A stretch of 14,385 nucleotides of DNA. Origin: Hydrogenothermaceae bacterium (lineage in GTDB: Bacteria; Aquificota; Aquificia; Aquificales; Hydrogenothermaceae). Below are positions 1 through 7,313 of the stretch, one piece after another (position 1 is the stretch's first letter; each line of letters starts with the position of its first letter). The notes under the pieces are model-generated. The model saw only the letters and a list, made by a program, of their open reading frames with translations, was not told where the DNA came from and ran no database searches. The stretch spans positions 1 to 14,385 of the forward strand of contig WFXI01000023.1 in the NCBI GenBank assembly GCA_015490675.1, in the 5' to 3' direction. The position numbers and the translations under genes were made by a program.

Positions 1-480
1 TATAAGTTCTTTAACTAGTGAAGATATATATTTCTCAAAATCTTTTACATTACATAAAACAGCAAGTATTTTATCTTCTAGATTGTCACTTTTTAGAAGT
101 TCATTACATTCGATTTCTTTAATATCTCTTAATTCATATTGAAATTTTAAACTATCTGCTTCCAATACATTTTGCATAATAGGTTTGCCATCACCAACAT
201 ATAAAACTATTTGCTTAACTGGTCTGTCATAGTATTTCTGTTTTAACAAAAAATAATACTCAAGCATTCTAAAAATCATATTGTTATCGTTTTGTGTTTG
301 AAGCTCTAAATGAAAAATAGTTCCATCTTCTAGCTCTAGAATTAAATCAGCAACTCTTTCTTTTACAGATGGAAAAGTATTATCAAGTATCTTTATTCCT
401 TTCTTACCTGTTAAAATACTCACAAACTTTTGAGGTATGTTTTTAATTATATCTCTTAACGTTTTATCAAATTTTGCCAT
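1..480 (-). CDS. Rpn-like PD-(D/E)XK nuclease family protein, C-terminus cut off by window edge
   Basis: This reading frame opens at an ATG 17 bases after the alaS stop codon and stays open for 160 codons to the left edge, so the C-terminus is missing. Residues 42-61 read RVADLILELEDGTIFHLELQ. That is the pattern of the Rpn/YhgA-like and related PD-(D/E)XK nuclease families: an Asp (D45) at the end of one strand, then E59-x-Q61 in the next, with Gln replacing the usual Lys. An aromatic helix follows (MIFRMLEYYFLLKQKYYDRP, 68-87), then a strand (KQIVLYVGDG), also typical of the family. Known members nick or cleave DNA and promote RecA-independent recombination; many are multicopy and mobile-like. 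No Shine-Dalgarno is visible before the ATG, so translation may depend on read-through from alaS. The family call is by motif only; the exact subfamily and whether the protein is active are unknown. Confidence 0.7.
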   Translation of the reverse strand, partial: MAKFDKTLRDIIKNIPQKFVSILTGKKGIKILDNTFPSVKERVADLILELEDGTIFHLELQTQNDNNMIFRMLEYYFLLKQKYYDRPVKQIVLYVGDGKPIMQNVLEADSLKFQYELRDIKEIECNELLKSDNLEDKILAVLCNVKDFEKYISSLVKELI

Positions 481-497
481 ATCGCAAATAACAAATT

Positions 498-3140
498 TTA
501 TATACTCGCAACCTCTTCAAACTTTTTAAACGCTTCATTTAGTTTAGATATGTCTGTTCCTCCGCCCTGTGCCATATCTGGTCTACCACCACCTTTTCCA
601 CCTAAAACTGGTGCTACCTGTCTAACAATATCACCTGCTTTTATTTTATCTGTTAAGTCTTTAGAAACTGCAACAATGAAGTTAACCTTACCTTTTTCTT
701 TATCTAAAGCTACAAGCATTACTACACTACTTCCAAGTTTTGCTCTTGCAACATCTGCTAGGTCTCTTAACTCATTTGGTTTAAATCCTTCTACCTGTCC
801 ATAGGCTAATTTGTAATTTCCTTTATCTACAACCTTTAGAATTTCTGTAATTTTATCTACAACAGATTTTCTTTTTATTTCTTCTAACTTTCTTTCTGCT
901 TCTTTTAATTTTTTCTGCAGTGTTTCTACTTTTTCTATCAGTTCATCTTCTTTTGCAGTTAGAAGATGTGAAAGTTCTTTTATTAAGAAGTGTTCTTTTA
1001 AACCTTTTTCTACTGCTTTTCTTCCTGCCACTGCTTCTATTCTTCTTGTTCCTGCAGAAACTGCAGACTCAGAGATTATTTTAAAGTATCCTATATCTCC
1101 AGTTCTTGAAACATGCGTTCCACCACAAAGTTCCTTAGATATTCCTGCTGTTATAACTCTAACTGTATCTCCATATTTTTCATCAAATATGGCCATTGCT
1201 CCTGTTCTTAATGCCTCATCATAGGACATCTGCTCACATACAACTGGCTCATTTTTCATTATTTCTTCATTTACAAGCTCTTCTATTTTCTTTATTTCTT
1301 CATCTGATAAGCTTTCAAAATGTGTAAAGTCAAATCTTAAATAATCAGGATGAACTAGAGAACCAGCTTGTTTTACATGCTCTCCTAAAATGTTTCTTAA
1401 AGCAGAATGGAGCAAATGTGTAGCTGTGTGATGTCTCATTATATTTTCTCTTCTTTCTTTATCTACTTTGGCTAAAACAGTATCATCTACCTTGAAGTTT
1501 CCATATAAAACTTTACCTTTATGAACTATTAATCCATCTGTTGGTGTTTGTGTATCTAATACTTTAAATAAGCTTCCCTCTTTTTCTATTATTCCTGTAT
1601 CTCCTACCTGACCACCTTTTTCTGCATAAAAAGGAGTCTTATCTAAAATTATCTCTGCTTCTTCTCCTTCTTTAATTTCTCCAACTGCTTCATCACCTTT
1701 TACTATTGCAACAACTTTTGCATCGTTAACTTCTAATGTCTCATATCCTAAAAACTGGTTATCTTCTAATCTATTTTTTAAATGTAGATAAACTTCTTTT
1801 ACTTCTTTTGCTTGAGATTTCCAGTGTTTTCTAGCTCTTTCTTTTTGCTCCTCTAGAAGCTCATAATATTTTGCTATATCTACTCCAAATCCGTTGTCTC
1901 TTGCTATATCTTCTATTAAATCTACAGGAAATCCATATGTATCATATAAAGTAAATACTTCTTCTCCTGTTATGTGTTTTCTTCCTTCCTTTTTTGCCTT
2001 TTCTATTATTTCACTTAATAAAGTCATTCCTCTGTTTAATGTTTTAATAAACCTTTCTTCTTCTGATTTGACTAGTCCTTTTATAAACTCTTTATTTGCA
2101 CTTAATTCAGGATAGGTTTGAGACATTATTTCTACTACTTTATCAACACCTTTATATAAAAATGGCTCTTCTATTCCAAGTTCTTTTCCGTATCTTAATG
2201 CTCTTCTTAAAATTCTTCTTAAAACATATCCCCTTCCTTCATTTGCAGGGAACACTCCATCAGAAATTAAAAATGTTATTGCTCTTAAATGGTCTGCAAT
2301 AACTCTCATTGAAATAGTATTTATATCCTTTGGTTTTTCTGGATTATATTCTTTTCCTGTGTATTCACTAACCCAGTTTATTATTGGTAAAAATAAATCA
2401 GTTTCATAGTTTGAATTAACTCCCTGTAAAACAGAGGCTATTCTTTCAAGCCCCATTCCTGTATCTATATTTGGTTTTGGAAGAGGTGTTAGTTTTCCAT
2501 CTTTATCTCTGTTATATTGCATAAATACTAAATTCCATATTTCTAGATATCTGTTATCTTCATCGCTTCCAAATTCTGGATTTCCAAACTCTTCTCCCCT
2601 ATCATAATAAATCTCAGAACAAGGACCACAAGGACCAGTATCCCCCATAGACCAGAAGTTATCTTCAACTCCAAGTTTATGTATTTTTTCTTCTGGTAAT
2701 CCTATTACCTCTCTCCAAATTTTATATGCTTCTTCATCTTCTACAAAAACAGAAACATGAAGTTTCTCTTCTGGAATTTCTAAAACTTTTGTTAAGTATT
2801 CCCAAGCGAATTCTATAGCTTCCTTTTTAAAGTAATCTCCAAATGAAAAATTACCGAGCATTTCAAAAAATGTATGGTGTCTTGGTGTATATCCAACATT
2901 ATCTAAATCGTTATGTTTTCCTGATACTCTGAAAACTTTCTGGCAAGAAACAGCCCTTTTGTATGGTCGCTCTTCAAGTCCCAAAAACACATTTTTAAAT
3001 GGAACCATTCCTGCATTTACAAATAGTAATGTAGGGTCTGTTTCTGGAATGATTGATGCTGATTTAACTACTTTATGTCCTTTATCTTCAAAAAATTTTA
3101 AAAAGCTTTCTCTTATCTCATTGGAACTTAAAGCCTTCAA
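498..3140 (-). CDS. alaS: Alanyl-tRNA synthetase
   Basis: This enzyme charges tRNA-Ala with alanine in the cytosol and hydrolyses mischarged Ser- or Gly-tRNA-Ala. At 880 residues it has the full bacterial architecture. The class II catalytic core covers about 1-240, with TDPTLLFVNAGM at 34-45, RHHTFFEMLGNFSFGDYFK at 87-105 and the motif 3 segment DTGMGLERI at 226-234. A tRNA-recognition helical region covers about 245-460. The editing domain follows, with zinc ligands H571, H575, C672 and H676 (HTATH and CGGTH). A charged coiled coil lies near 725-760, and the C-Ala domain ends with the Gly-rich GGKGGGRPDMAQGGGTD. The start is TTG: a GGAGG lies 5 bases upstream, an in-frame stop lies just before it, and the N-terminus aligns with known AlaRS proteins. 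It sits 21 bases after the 40-residue membrane protein and is probably cotranscribed with it. Confidence 0.98.
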   Translation of the reverse strand: MKALSSNEIRESFLKFFEDKGHKVVKSASIIPETDPTLLFVNAGMVPFKNVFLGLEERPYKRAVSCQKVFRVSGKHNDLDNVGYTPRHHTFFEMLGNFSFGDYFKKEAIEFAWEYLTKVLEIPEEKLHVSVFVEDEEAYKIWREVIGLPEEKIHKLGVEDNFWSMGDTGPCGPCSEIYYDRGEEFGNPEFGSDEDNRYLEIWNLVFMQYNRDKDGKLTPLPKPNIDTGMGLERIASVLQGVNSNYETDLFLPIINWVSEYTGKEYNPEKPKDINTISMRVIADHLRAITFLISDGVFPANEGRGYVLRRILRRALRYGKELGIEEPFLYKGVDKVVEIMSQTYPELSANKEFIKGLVKSEEERFIKTLNRGMTLLSEIIEKAKKEGRKHITGEEVFTLYDTYGFPVDLIEDIARDNGFGVDIAKYYELLEEQKERARKHWKSQAKEVKEVYLHLKNRLEDNQFLGYETLEVNDAKVVAIVKGDEAVGEIKEGEEAEIILDKTPFYAEKGGQVGDTGIIEKEGSLFKVLDTQTPTDGLIVHKGKVLYGNFKVDDTVLAKVDKERRENIMRHHTATHLLHSALRNILGEHVKQAGSLVHPDYLRFDFTHFESLSDEEIKKIEELVNEEIMKNEPVVCEQMSYDEALRTGAMAIFDEKYGDTVRVITAGISKELCGGTHVSRTGDIGYFKIISESAVSAGTRRIEAVAGRKAVEKGLKEHFLIKELSHLLTAKEDELIEKVETLQKKLKEAERKLEEIKRKSVVDKITEILKVVDKGNYKLAYGQVEGFKPNELRDLADVARAKLGSSVVMLVALDKEKGKVNFIVAVSKDLTDKIKAGDIVRQVAPVLGGKGGGRPDMAQGGGTDISKLNEAFKKFEEVASI

Positions 3141-3145
3141 GGTTT

Positions 3146-3150
3146 CCTCC
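3146..3150 (-). promoter_or_regulatory. Shine-Dalgarno fixing the TTG start of alaS
   Basis: A perfect GGAGG on the minus strand lies 5 bases before TTG at 3140-3138. No ATG or GTG lies between it and the upstream in-frame TAA, so the non-ATG start is well supported. Confidence 0.8.
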
Positions 3151-3161
3151 GTTTTTAGATT

Positions 3162-3284
3162 TTAATCTTCTTTCCTTTTTCTTTCTTCTTCTTTTAGAGT
3201 TTTAAACATATATGCAAATAAAGTTCCTACAAAGATTGCCACCATTGACCAGATAAAAATGGCTTCAATGTGAACATGATACAT
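3162..3284 (-). CDS. Small single-span membrane protein upstream of alaS (40 aa, unrecognised)
   Basis: This 40-codon frame is short but well formed. Its ATG at 3284-3282 is preceded by GAGG with a 6-base spacer. The protein starts MYHVHIEA, continues with one hydrophobic segment at about residues 8-27 (AIFIWSMVAIFVGTLFAYMF), and ends in a charged tail (KTLKEEERKRKED). By the positive-inside rule the tail is probably cytoplasmic. An alternative ATG four codons upstream (MRKQM) is possible, but the Shine-Dalgarno favours the shorter form. The stop lies 21 bases before the alaS start, so the two genes probably share a transcript. I do not recognise the family. Tiny accessory subunits of respiratory oxidases look superficially similar, but nothing nearby supports that role. 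The frame, ribosome site and amphipathic composition are seen; expression is inferred. Confidence 0.6.
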   Translation of the reverse strand: MYHVHIEAIFIWSMVAIFVGTLFAYMFKTLKEEERKRKED

Positions 3285-3363
3285 TTGTTTCCTCATAAAA
3301 ATATAATTTATTAGCATATATTATAAAATACTACATAAAATCTTTTTAGGTGCAGGCAAGTAA
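3285..3363. promoter_or_regulatory. Divergent promoter region between the alaS block and mtaB
   Basis: This 79-base AT-rich spacer separates two divergent genes. On the minus strand a perfect TATAAT lies at 3325-3320; on the plus strand an overlapping TATAAA lies at 3322-3327. Neither has a convincing -35 box at the expected distance. The mtaB ribosome site is weak: AGGTG at 3348-3352 is 11 bases from the ATG, and a second purine stretch (AGGCAAG) lies closer. No hairpin or riboswitch-like structure is evident. Confidence 0.45.
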
Positions 3364-4668
3364 ATGAAAAATCTCAAAGTAGCTTTTGCAACCTTAGGTT
3401 GCCGAATGAACCAGTTTGAAACATCTGCTTTAGAAGAAAAATTTGTAAACAATGGATATACATTAACAAACTTTGAAGATATTGCAGATGTTTATGTAGT
3501 AAATACTTGTACAGTTACAAATGATGCAGATAGAACATCAAGAAAAGTTTTAAGACAGGCAAAAAGAAGAAATCCAAATGCAATTGTTGTGGCAACTGGT
3601 TGTTATGCTCAAGTCAGTCCTGAAAAATTAGCAGAAATTGAAGAGATAGACCTTGTTATTGGAAACTCTCATAAAACTGCTGTTTATGAAATTGTTGAAA
3701 ACTATATAAATGAAAAGAGAAATGAAAAAGTTTTTATAGATAATATCTTTAGACAAAATAATTTTGAAACATTTCAAATTAGCACATTTTTTGAAGGTGC
3801 AAGACCAATATTAAAGGTTCAGGAAGGTTGTAATAGTTTTTGTAGTTTCTGTATTATTCCTTTTGCAAGAGGAAAAGTTAGAAGTGCAAAACCAGAAGAT
3901 ATAATAAATCAAATAAAAGTTCTTATAGATAGAGGGTACAAAGAAATAGTTTTAACAGGTACACAACTGTCTCAATATGGATATGACCATAAAGAAGCAA
4001 ATTTATATGAACTTTTAAAGAATTTAATAAAAATAGATGGATTATACAGAATAAGACTTTCTTCAATGAATGTTTCAGAAATAGATGAAAATTTACTTGG
4101 TTTAATAACTTCTGAAGAAAAAATAGCACCACATTTTCATCTGTCTTTACAATCGGCAAATGACAAAGTTTTGAAAGATATGAAAAGAGACTATACCTTA
4201 AGTGAATATATAGACAAAGTAGAAGAAATTGTTAAAAGAAGACCAGAAACAGCAATAGGAACGGACATAATAACAGGTTTTCCAACAGAAACAAGAAAAG
4301 ATTTTGAAGAAAGTTTAAAAATTATAGAAGATTTACCTTTTGCATATATACATGTATTTACTTATTCTGAAAGAGAAGGAACCTCTGCAAGTAAAATAGG
4401 AGATTTAGTAAATCCTAAAGAGAAAAAAGAAAGAACAAAAATTTTAAGAGAAATCTCACAAAAAAAGAACATAGAATTTAGAGAAAAATTTTTAAACAAA
4501 CCTTTAGAAGTCCTGATTATTTCAGAAAAAAATGGTAAAAAAGTAGGATTGACAGGAAATTATATTCACATAAAATTTGATAGTGAAAAACCATTAAATA
4601 GTATTATAAATGTAAAACTTGAGAAAATAGGTGAAGAAAGGGAAGATAATTTAGGAAAAGAAATCTAA
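3364..4668 (+). CDS. mtaB: tRNA t6A37 methylthiotransferase MtaB
   Basis: This radical-SAM enzyme adds a methylthio group to C2 of N6-threonylcarbamoyladenosine at position 37 of ANN-decoding tRNAs, which helps hold the reading frame. The 434 residues match the usual length. The N-terminal methylthiotransferase domain has the three cluster-binding Cys residues C13, C49 and C80. The motifs TLGCRMNQFET and NTCTVTNDADRTSR are the MtaB type rather than MiaB or RimO. The radical-SAM core carries CxxxCxxC at C156, C160 and C163 (CNSFCSFC), followed by IIPFARG. A basic, strand-rich C-terminal segment (about 375-425) fits the TRAM tRNA-binding domain. It is the first gene of the plus block. Its stop codon overlaps the proposed sigma-28 promoter of flgL, so the two genes are neighbours but need not be co-regulated. 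Confidence 0.93.
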   Translation: MKNLKVAFATLGCRMNQFETSALEEKFVNNGYTLTNFEDIADVYVVNTCTVTNDADRTSRKVLRQAKRRNPNAIVVATGCYAQVSPEKLAEIEEIDLVIGNSHKTAVYEIVENYINEKRNEKVFIDNIFRQNNFETFQISTFFEGARPILKVQEGCNSFCSFCIIPFARGKVRSAKPEDIINQIKVLIDRGYKEIVLTGTQLSQYGYDHKEANLYELLKNLIKIDGLYRIRLSSMNVSEIDENLLGLITSEEKIAPHFHLSLQSANDKVLKDMKRDYTLSEYIDKVEEIVKRRPETAIGTDIITGFPTETRKDFEESLKIIEDLPFAYIHVFTYSEREGTSASKIGDLVNPKEKKERTKILREISQKKNIEFREKFLNKPLEVLIISEKNGKKVGLTGNYIHIKFDSEKPLNSIINVKLEKIGEEREDNLGKEI

Positions 4669-4693
4669 AAAATATTTTTAATTTTGCCGATAA
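4666..4693 (+). promoter_or_regulatory. Candidate sigma-28 (FliA) promoter for flgL
   Basis: The octamer GCCGATAA at 4686-4693 is an exact match to the sigma-28 -10 consensus. A TAAA that could serve as the -35 core lies at 4666-4669, formed by the mtaB stop codon. The gap between them is 16 bases, one more than the usual 15. The -10 element lies 36 bases before the flgL ATG. Sigma-28 control of late flagellar genes such as flgL is well established, so motif and context agree. Confidence 0.65.
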
Positions 4694-4729
4694 TAAATGC
4701 CAACTTAAACGGTTATAGGTGAAAAGACA

Positions 4730-6304
4730 ATGAGAGTGCCTGATATATCGTTTTACAACACATTTATACGGAATAACCAAATAAAAGAAAACAAACTGGC
4801 AAAGTATACTAACCAGCTATCTTCAGGGAAAAAACTACTTGTTCCATCTGATAATACAGTAGACACTGTTAAAGCCCAAAGACTTAGAAGGATTACAGAT
4901 ACCCTTGCAACCTATAACCGTAATATGGACCAAGTTCAAACCATTCTTGATGTTGCAGAAAGCACATTAGGGAATATTGTTGATGCTTCGTCTGAAGCAA
5001 GAACTCAAATTGTTCAGGTATTAAACACTGGAATTATGGACGCTGAAGATGCTCAAATTTTAAGAGATTATTTCCAATCTGTTAGAGACTATATTGTAAA
5101 ACAAGCAAATATAAGCATCGGAGACTCAAGGTTATTTGGAGGAGTTAAAGCTCAACAAGACCCATTTAATGAATCTGCAATTTACCAAGGAGAAACACTG
5201 GAAACAAAAGTTCCAGTTTCAAAAGGTGTTGAACTAAATACCACTTTTAATGGTGTAGAATACCTTGGAACTGTAAATTCTGGAGTATACGATACTACTA
5301 CAGATTCTGCACAGCAAAAAATAGGAGTAGTTAAAGCCTTAGATGATATTATCAACATAATTGATGGAAATGAATTAACGATTTATAAATCAAAAAATGG
5401 ATTTTTATCAGCTGACTCTCCAGTAGCATCCACATCTGGAACTTTGACTATAAATTATGGTGCAAGTTCATTTACTATAAACTATGATGCAGATACTACA
5501 GATGCTACAAACCCATCAACACTTCAAGAAATAGTAGATGCAATAAATAATTCAGTTTCCAACCCAGGAGTAGCTGCATTTATATATAAAGGAGATGATG
5601 GTAGAAATTATTTAGGACTTGCTGGAAGTGATGGAACCACACCTGTTGTAGTAAATGATACAGGTGGTTTACTAACTGGTGATTTTGAAAGTATAGGAGA
5701 TATAGTTAAACTTCACGGCTATTATTCAGAGATGGGATATTCAACTTCAACAGACCCTTTAGTGGCCGCTACTGAAAGTGGAACATTAACTATAAATTAT
5801 GGTAGCCAATCATTTACAGTAAGCTACGATGGAGATACTACAGATAATACAAATCCATCAACACTTCAAGAACTTGTTTTTGCAATAAATAAATCTCCTG
5901 CTAATCCGGGAGTTATGGCATATGTATATCAAGATAAAGATGGAACTTATAGATTAGGATTACTTGGACAGGACGCAGATAAACAAATATCTGTTGAAGA
6001 CTCAACAGGTGCATTATCTAAAAGAATAGGAAATGTAGAAGCAATCTTAGATACCTTTGACAAAGGGTTTAATAAAGTAGCTCAAGGCAGGTCTAGAATA
6101 GGAACACAAATTAATGTAATAGATGACTTTAGACCTCAGAATGAATATCTACAGGTTGCATTTTCAGAGTTAGTTTCAAAATTTGAAGATGCTGATTATG
6201 TATCAGTTATAGCAGAATTAGAAAAAACAAGAACAGCATACGAGGCCTTATTAGCCTCGTTTAATCAAAATAAAGATTTAACACTATTAAATTTCTTAAA
6301 ATAA
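4730..6304 (+). CDS. flgL: Flagellar hook-filament junction protein FlgL (HAP3) with duplicated insert
   Basis: FlgL is exported through the flagellar type III system and joins the hook (via FlgK) to the filament. The N-terminal D0/D1 helices (residues 1-140) have the flagellin-like signature: RVPDISFYN, YTNQLSSGKKLLVPSDN at 26-42, and then RLFGGVKAQQDPF. The C-terminal helix pair is at about 433-524 (RSRIGTQINVIDD, then the EKTRTAYEALLASF segment). Between them lies a Thr/Asp/Gly-rich variable region with two tandem modules (231-317 and 345-431) resembling the flagellin hook-IN motif. This makes the protein longer (524 residues) than enterobacterial FlgL (about 320). The ATG is preceded by AGGTGA with a 7-base spacer. 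No other flagellar gene is in the window. FlgL is favoured over flagellin because of its N-terminus and end sequence, although the two families are related. Confidence 0.85.
   Translation: MRVPDISFYNTFIRNNQIKENKLAKYTNQLSSGKKLLVPSDNTVDTVKAQRLRRITDTLATYNRNMDQVQTILDVAESTLGNIVDASSEARTQIVQVLNTGIMDAEDAQILRDYFQSVRDYIVKQANISIGDSRLFGGVKAQQDPFNESAIYQGETLETKVPVSKGVELNTTFNGVEYLGTVNSGVYDTTTDSAQQKIGVVKALDDIINIIDGNELTIYKSKNGFLSADSPVASTSGTLTINYGASSFTINYDADTTDATNPSTLQEIVDAINNSVSNPGVAAFIYKGDDGRNYLGLAGSDGTTPVVVNDTGGLLTGDFESIGDIVKLHGYYSEMGYSTSTDPLVAATESGTLTINYGSQSFTVSYDGDTTDNTNPSTLQELVFAINKSPANPGVMAYVYQDKDGTYRLGLLGQDADKQISVEDSTGALSKRIGNVEAILDTFDKGFNKVAQGRSRIGTQINVIDDFRPQNEYLQVAFSELVSKFEDADYVSVIAELEKTRTAYEALLASFNQNKDLTLLNFLK
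5420..5680 (+). repeat. Copy 1 of the duplicated FlgL insert module
   Basis: These codons 231-317 of flgL pair without gaps with codons 345-431, at an offset of 342 bases. My hand alignment gives about 49 identities in 87 residues. The shared core is SGTLTINYG, then DTTD-x-TNPSTLQE, AIN and NPGV. The pattern resembles the flagellin hook-IN motif. Confidence 0.8.
5762..6022 (+). repeat. Copy 2 of the duplicated FlgL insert module
   Basis: This is the second copy, in phase with the first. DNA identity persists in short blocks at exactly the same offset: 15 bases at 5447/5789, 13 bases at 5491/5833 and 18 bases at 5513/5855. That argues for duplication of a DNA segment rather than chance similarity. 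Confidence 0.8.
6240..6260. terminator. GC-rich hairpin inside the 3' end of flgL, possible terminator
   Basis: The arms ACGAGGC (6240-6246) and GCCTCGT (6254-6260) form a perfect 7-bp stem with a 7-base loop. This is unusually GC-rich for this sequence. On the plus strand it is followed only by TTAATC, so the U tract is weak. On the minus strand, a T-rich stretch begins about 10 bases past the stem. It lies 41 bases before the end of flgL and just past the end of the convergent minus operon. Its use as a terminator, especially for the minus transcript, is inference. Confidence 0.4.
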
Positions 6305-6305
6305 A

Positions 6306-7301
6306 TTAGATATTTTGAACTTCTTCTTCTAAAGATATATCTTTTACCCAATCTTTATTTTCTAAATACCATTCAACAGTTCTTTTTAATCCTTCATCAA
6401 TATCAATTTTGGGTTTCCATCCAAGTAATTTTTCTGCCTTTTCTATATCAGCCCAAGTTTCTTTCATATCTGCTTTATTAAAAGGCTTATACTCTATCTT
6501 TGCCTTTTTTCCTAAAAGACTTTCTAATTTTTCTATTATAGTTTTTAAGGAAATAGGATTTCTTCCACCACCTAAATTTATTATTTCATAACCAACTTCT
6601 TTTTCCATAGCAAGGATTGTTCCTTCAGCAATATCATCAACATATGTAAAATCTCTCGCTTGAGAACCATCTCCAAAAAGTTTTATAGGAGTTCCTTCGT
6701 CTATCCATTTTATAAATCTAAATATACTCATATCTGGTCTGCCTGCAGGTCCAAAAACTGTAAAGTATCTAACTACTGAAACATCTATGCCATATAAATA
6801 ATGATAAGTATAAGCCATTACTTCTGCCGCTTTTTTAGATGCTGCATAAGGAGAAATAGGAGTATTTACTGGTAAATCTTCTTTAAACGGCATAGGTTGT
6901 CCTGCGTATAAAGAAGAAGTAGAAGCTAAAACAAATTTTTTTATACCTTTTTCTTTCATCAACTCAAGTAAGTTTAATGTTCCTGTTGCATTTGTTTCCA
7001 TATAAACAAATGGATTTTTTATAGAATACCTAACACCTGCTCTTGCAGCTAAATTGACAATATAATCAAAATTAAAACTATTAAACAATACTTTTAATGC
7101 TCCAAAGTTTGAAATATCTACTTCAAAAAATTGAAAGTTTTCATATTTCTCAAGTTGTTTTTTTCTCCAAAGTTTTAATCTTGGGTCGTAATAATTATTT
7201 AAATTATCAACTCCTATTACCTTGTACCCTTTTTGTAATAAAAACTCTGCAGTTTTCCAGCCAATAAAACCTGCTGCACCTGTAAGTAAAACTGTTTTCA
7301 A
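6306..7301 (-). CDS. NAD-dependent sugar epimerase, UDP-glucuronate 4-epimerase-like
   Basis: This extended short-chain dehydrogenase (331 residues) probably interconverts UDP-glucuronate and UDP-galacturonate for surface polysaccharide. The Rossmann motif TGAAGFIG is at 7-14, and D32 follows strand 2. NLNNYYDPRLK at 34-43 is characteristic of the UDP-glucuronate 4-epimerase/CapI group. The catalytic Ser lies in ASTSSLY (126-132), and the YxxxK pair is Y152 and K156. RYFTVFGPAGRPDM at 178-191 and ARDFTYVDDIAEG at 215-227 also match that group. The start is TTG with a strong AGGAGG six bases upstream that overlaps the stop codon of the gene before it. It is the last gene of the minus operon. 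No glycosyltransferase or other polysaccharide gene is adjacent, so the exact substrate is uncertain; UDP-glucose 4-epimerase is the alternative. Confidence 0.85.
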   Translation of the reverse strand: MKTVLLTGAAGFIGWKTAEFLLQKGYKVIGVDNLNNYYDPRLKLWRKKQLEKYENFQFFEVDISNFGALKVLFNSFNFDYIVNLAARAGVRYSIKNPFVYMETNATGTLNLLELMKEKGIKKFVLASTSSLYAGQPMPFKEDLPVNTPISPYAASKKAAEVMAYTYHYLYGIDVSVVRYFTVFGPAGRPDMSIFRFIKWIDEGTPIKLFGDGSQARDFTYVDDIAEGTILAMEKEVGYEIINLGGGRNPISLKTIIEKLESLLGKKAKIEYKPFNKADMKETWADIEKAEKLLGWKPKIDIDEGLKRTVEWYLENKDWVKDISLEEEVQNI

Positions 7302-7307
7302 TTTTAT

Positions 7308-7313
7308 CCTCCT
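7308..7313 (-). promoter_or_regulatory. Shine-Dalgarno fixing the TTG start of the epimerase
   Basis: AGGAGG on the minus strand lies 6 bases before TTG at 7301-7299. It shares two bases with the TAG stop (7314-7312) of the preceding gene, which suggests translation reinitiation or coupling. Confidence 0.8.

Noticed and set aside
550..3165. Several 60-85 codon plus-strand frames opposite alaS
   Set aside because: They are antisense shadows of a clearly conserved synthetase; their translations are Ser/Leu/Phe-rich, with no motifs and no ribosome sites.
3162..3284. Calling the 40-residue protein a cytochrome oxidase small subunit
   Set aside because: Size and topology are compatible, but no oxidase gene is nearby and no diagnostic motif is visible; left as unrecognised.
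3285..3363. A T-box or other tRNA-sensing leader before alaS
   Set aside because: The region is short, nearly all A/T, lacks the conserved T-box sequence and a terminator hairpin, and is interrupted by the small coding frame.
3923..4159. A 78-codon minus-strand frame opposite mtaB
   Set aside because: It lies wholly within the mtaB coding region, has a low-complexity Leu/His composition, and no supporting signals.
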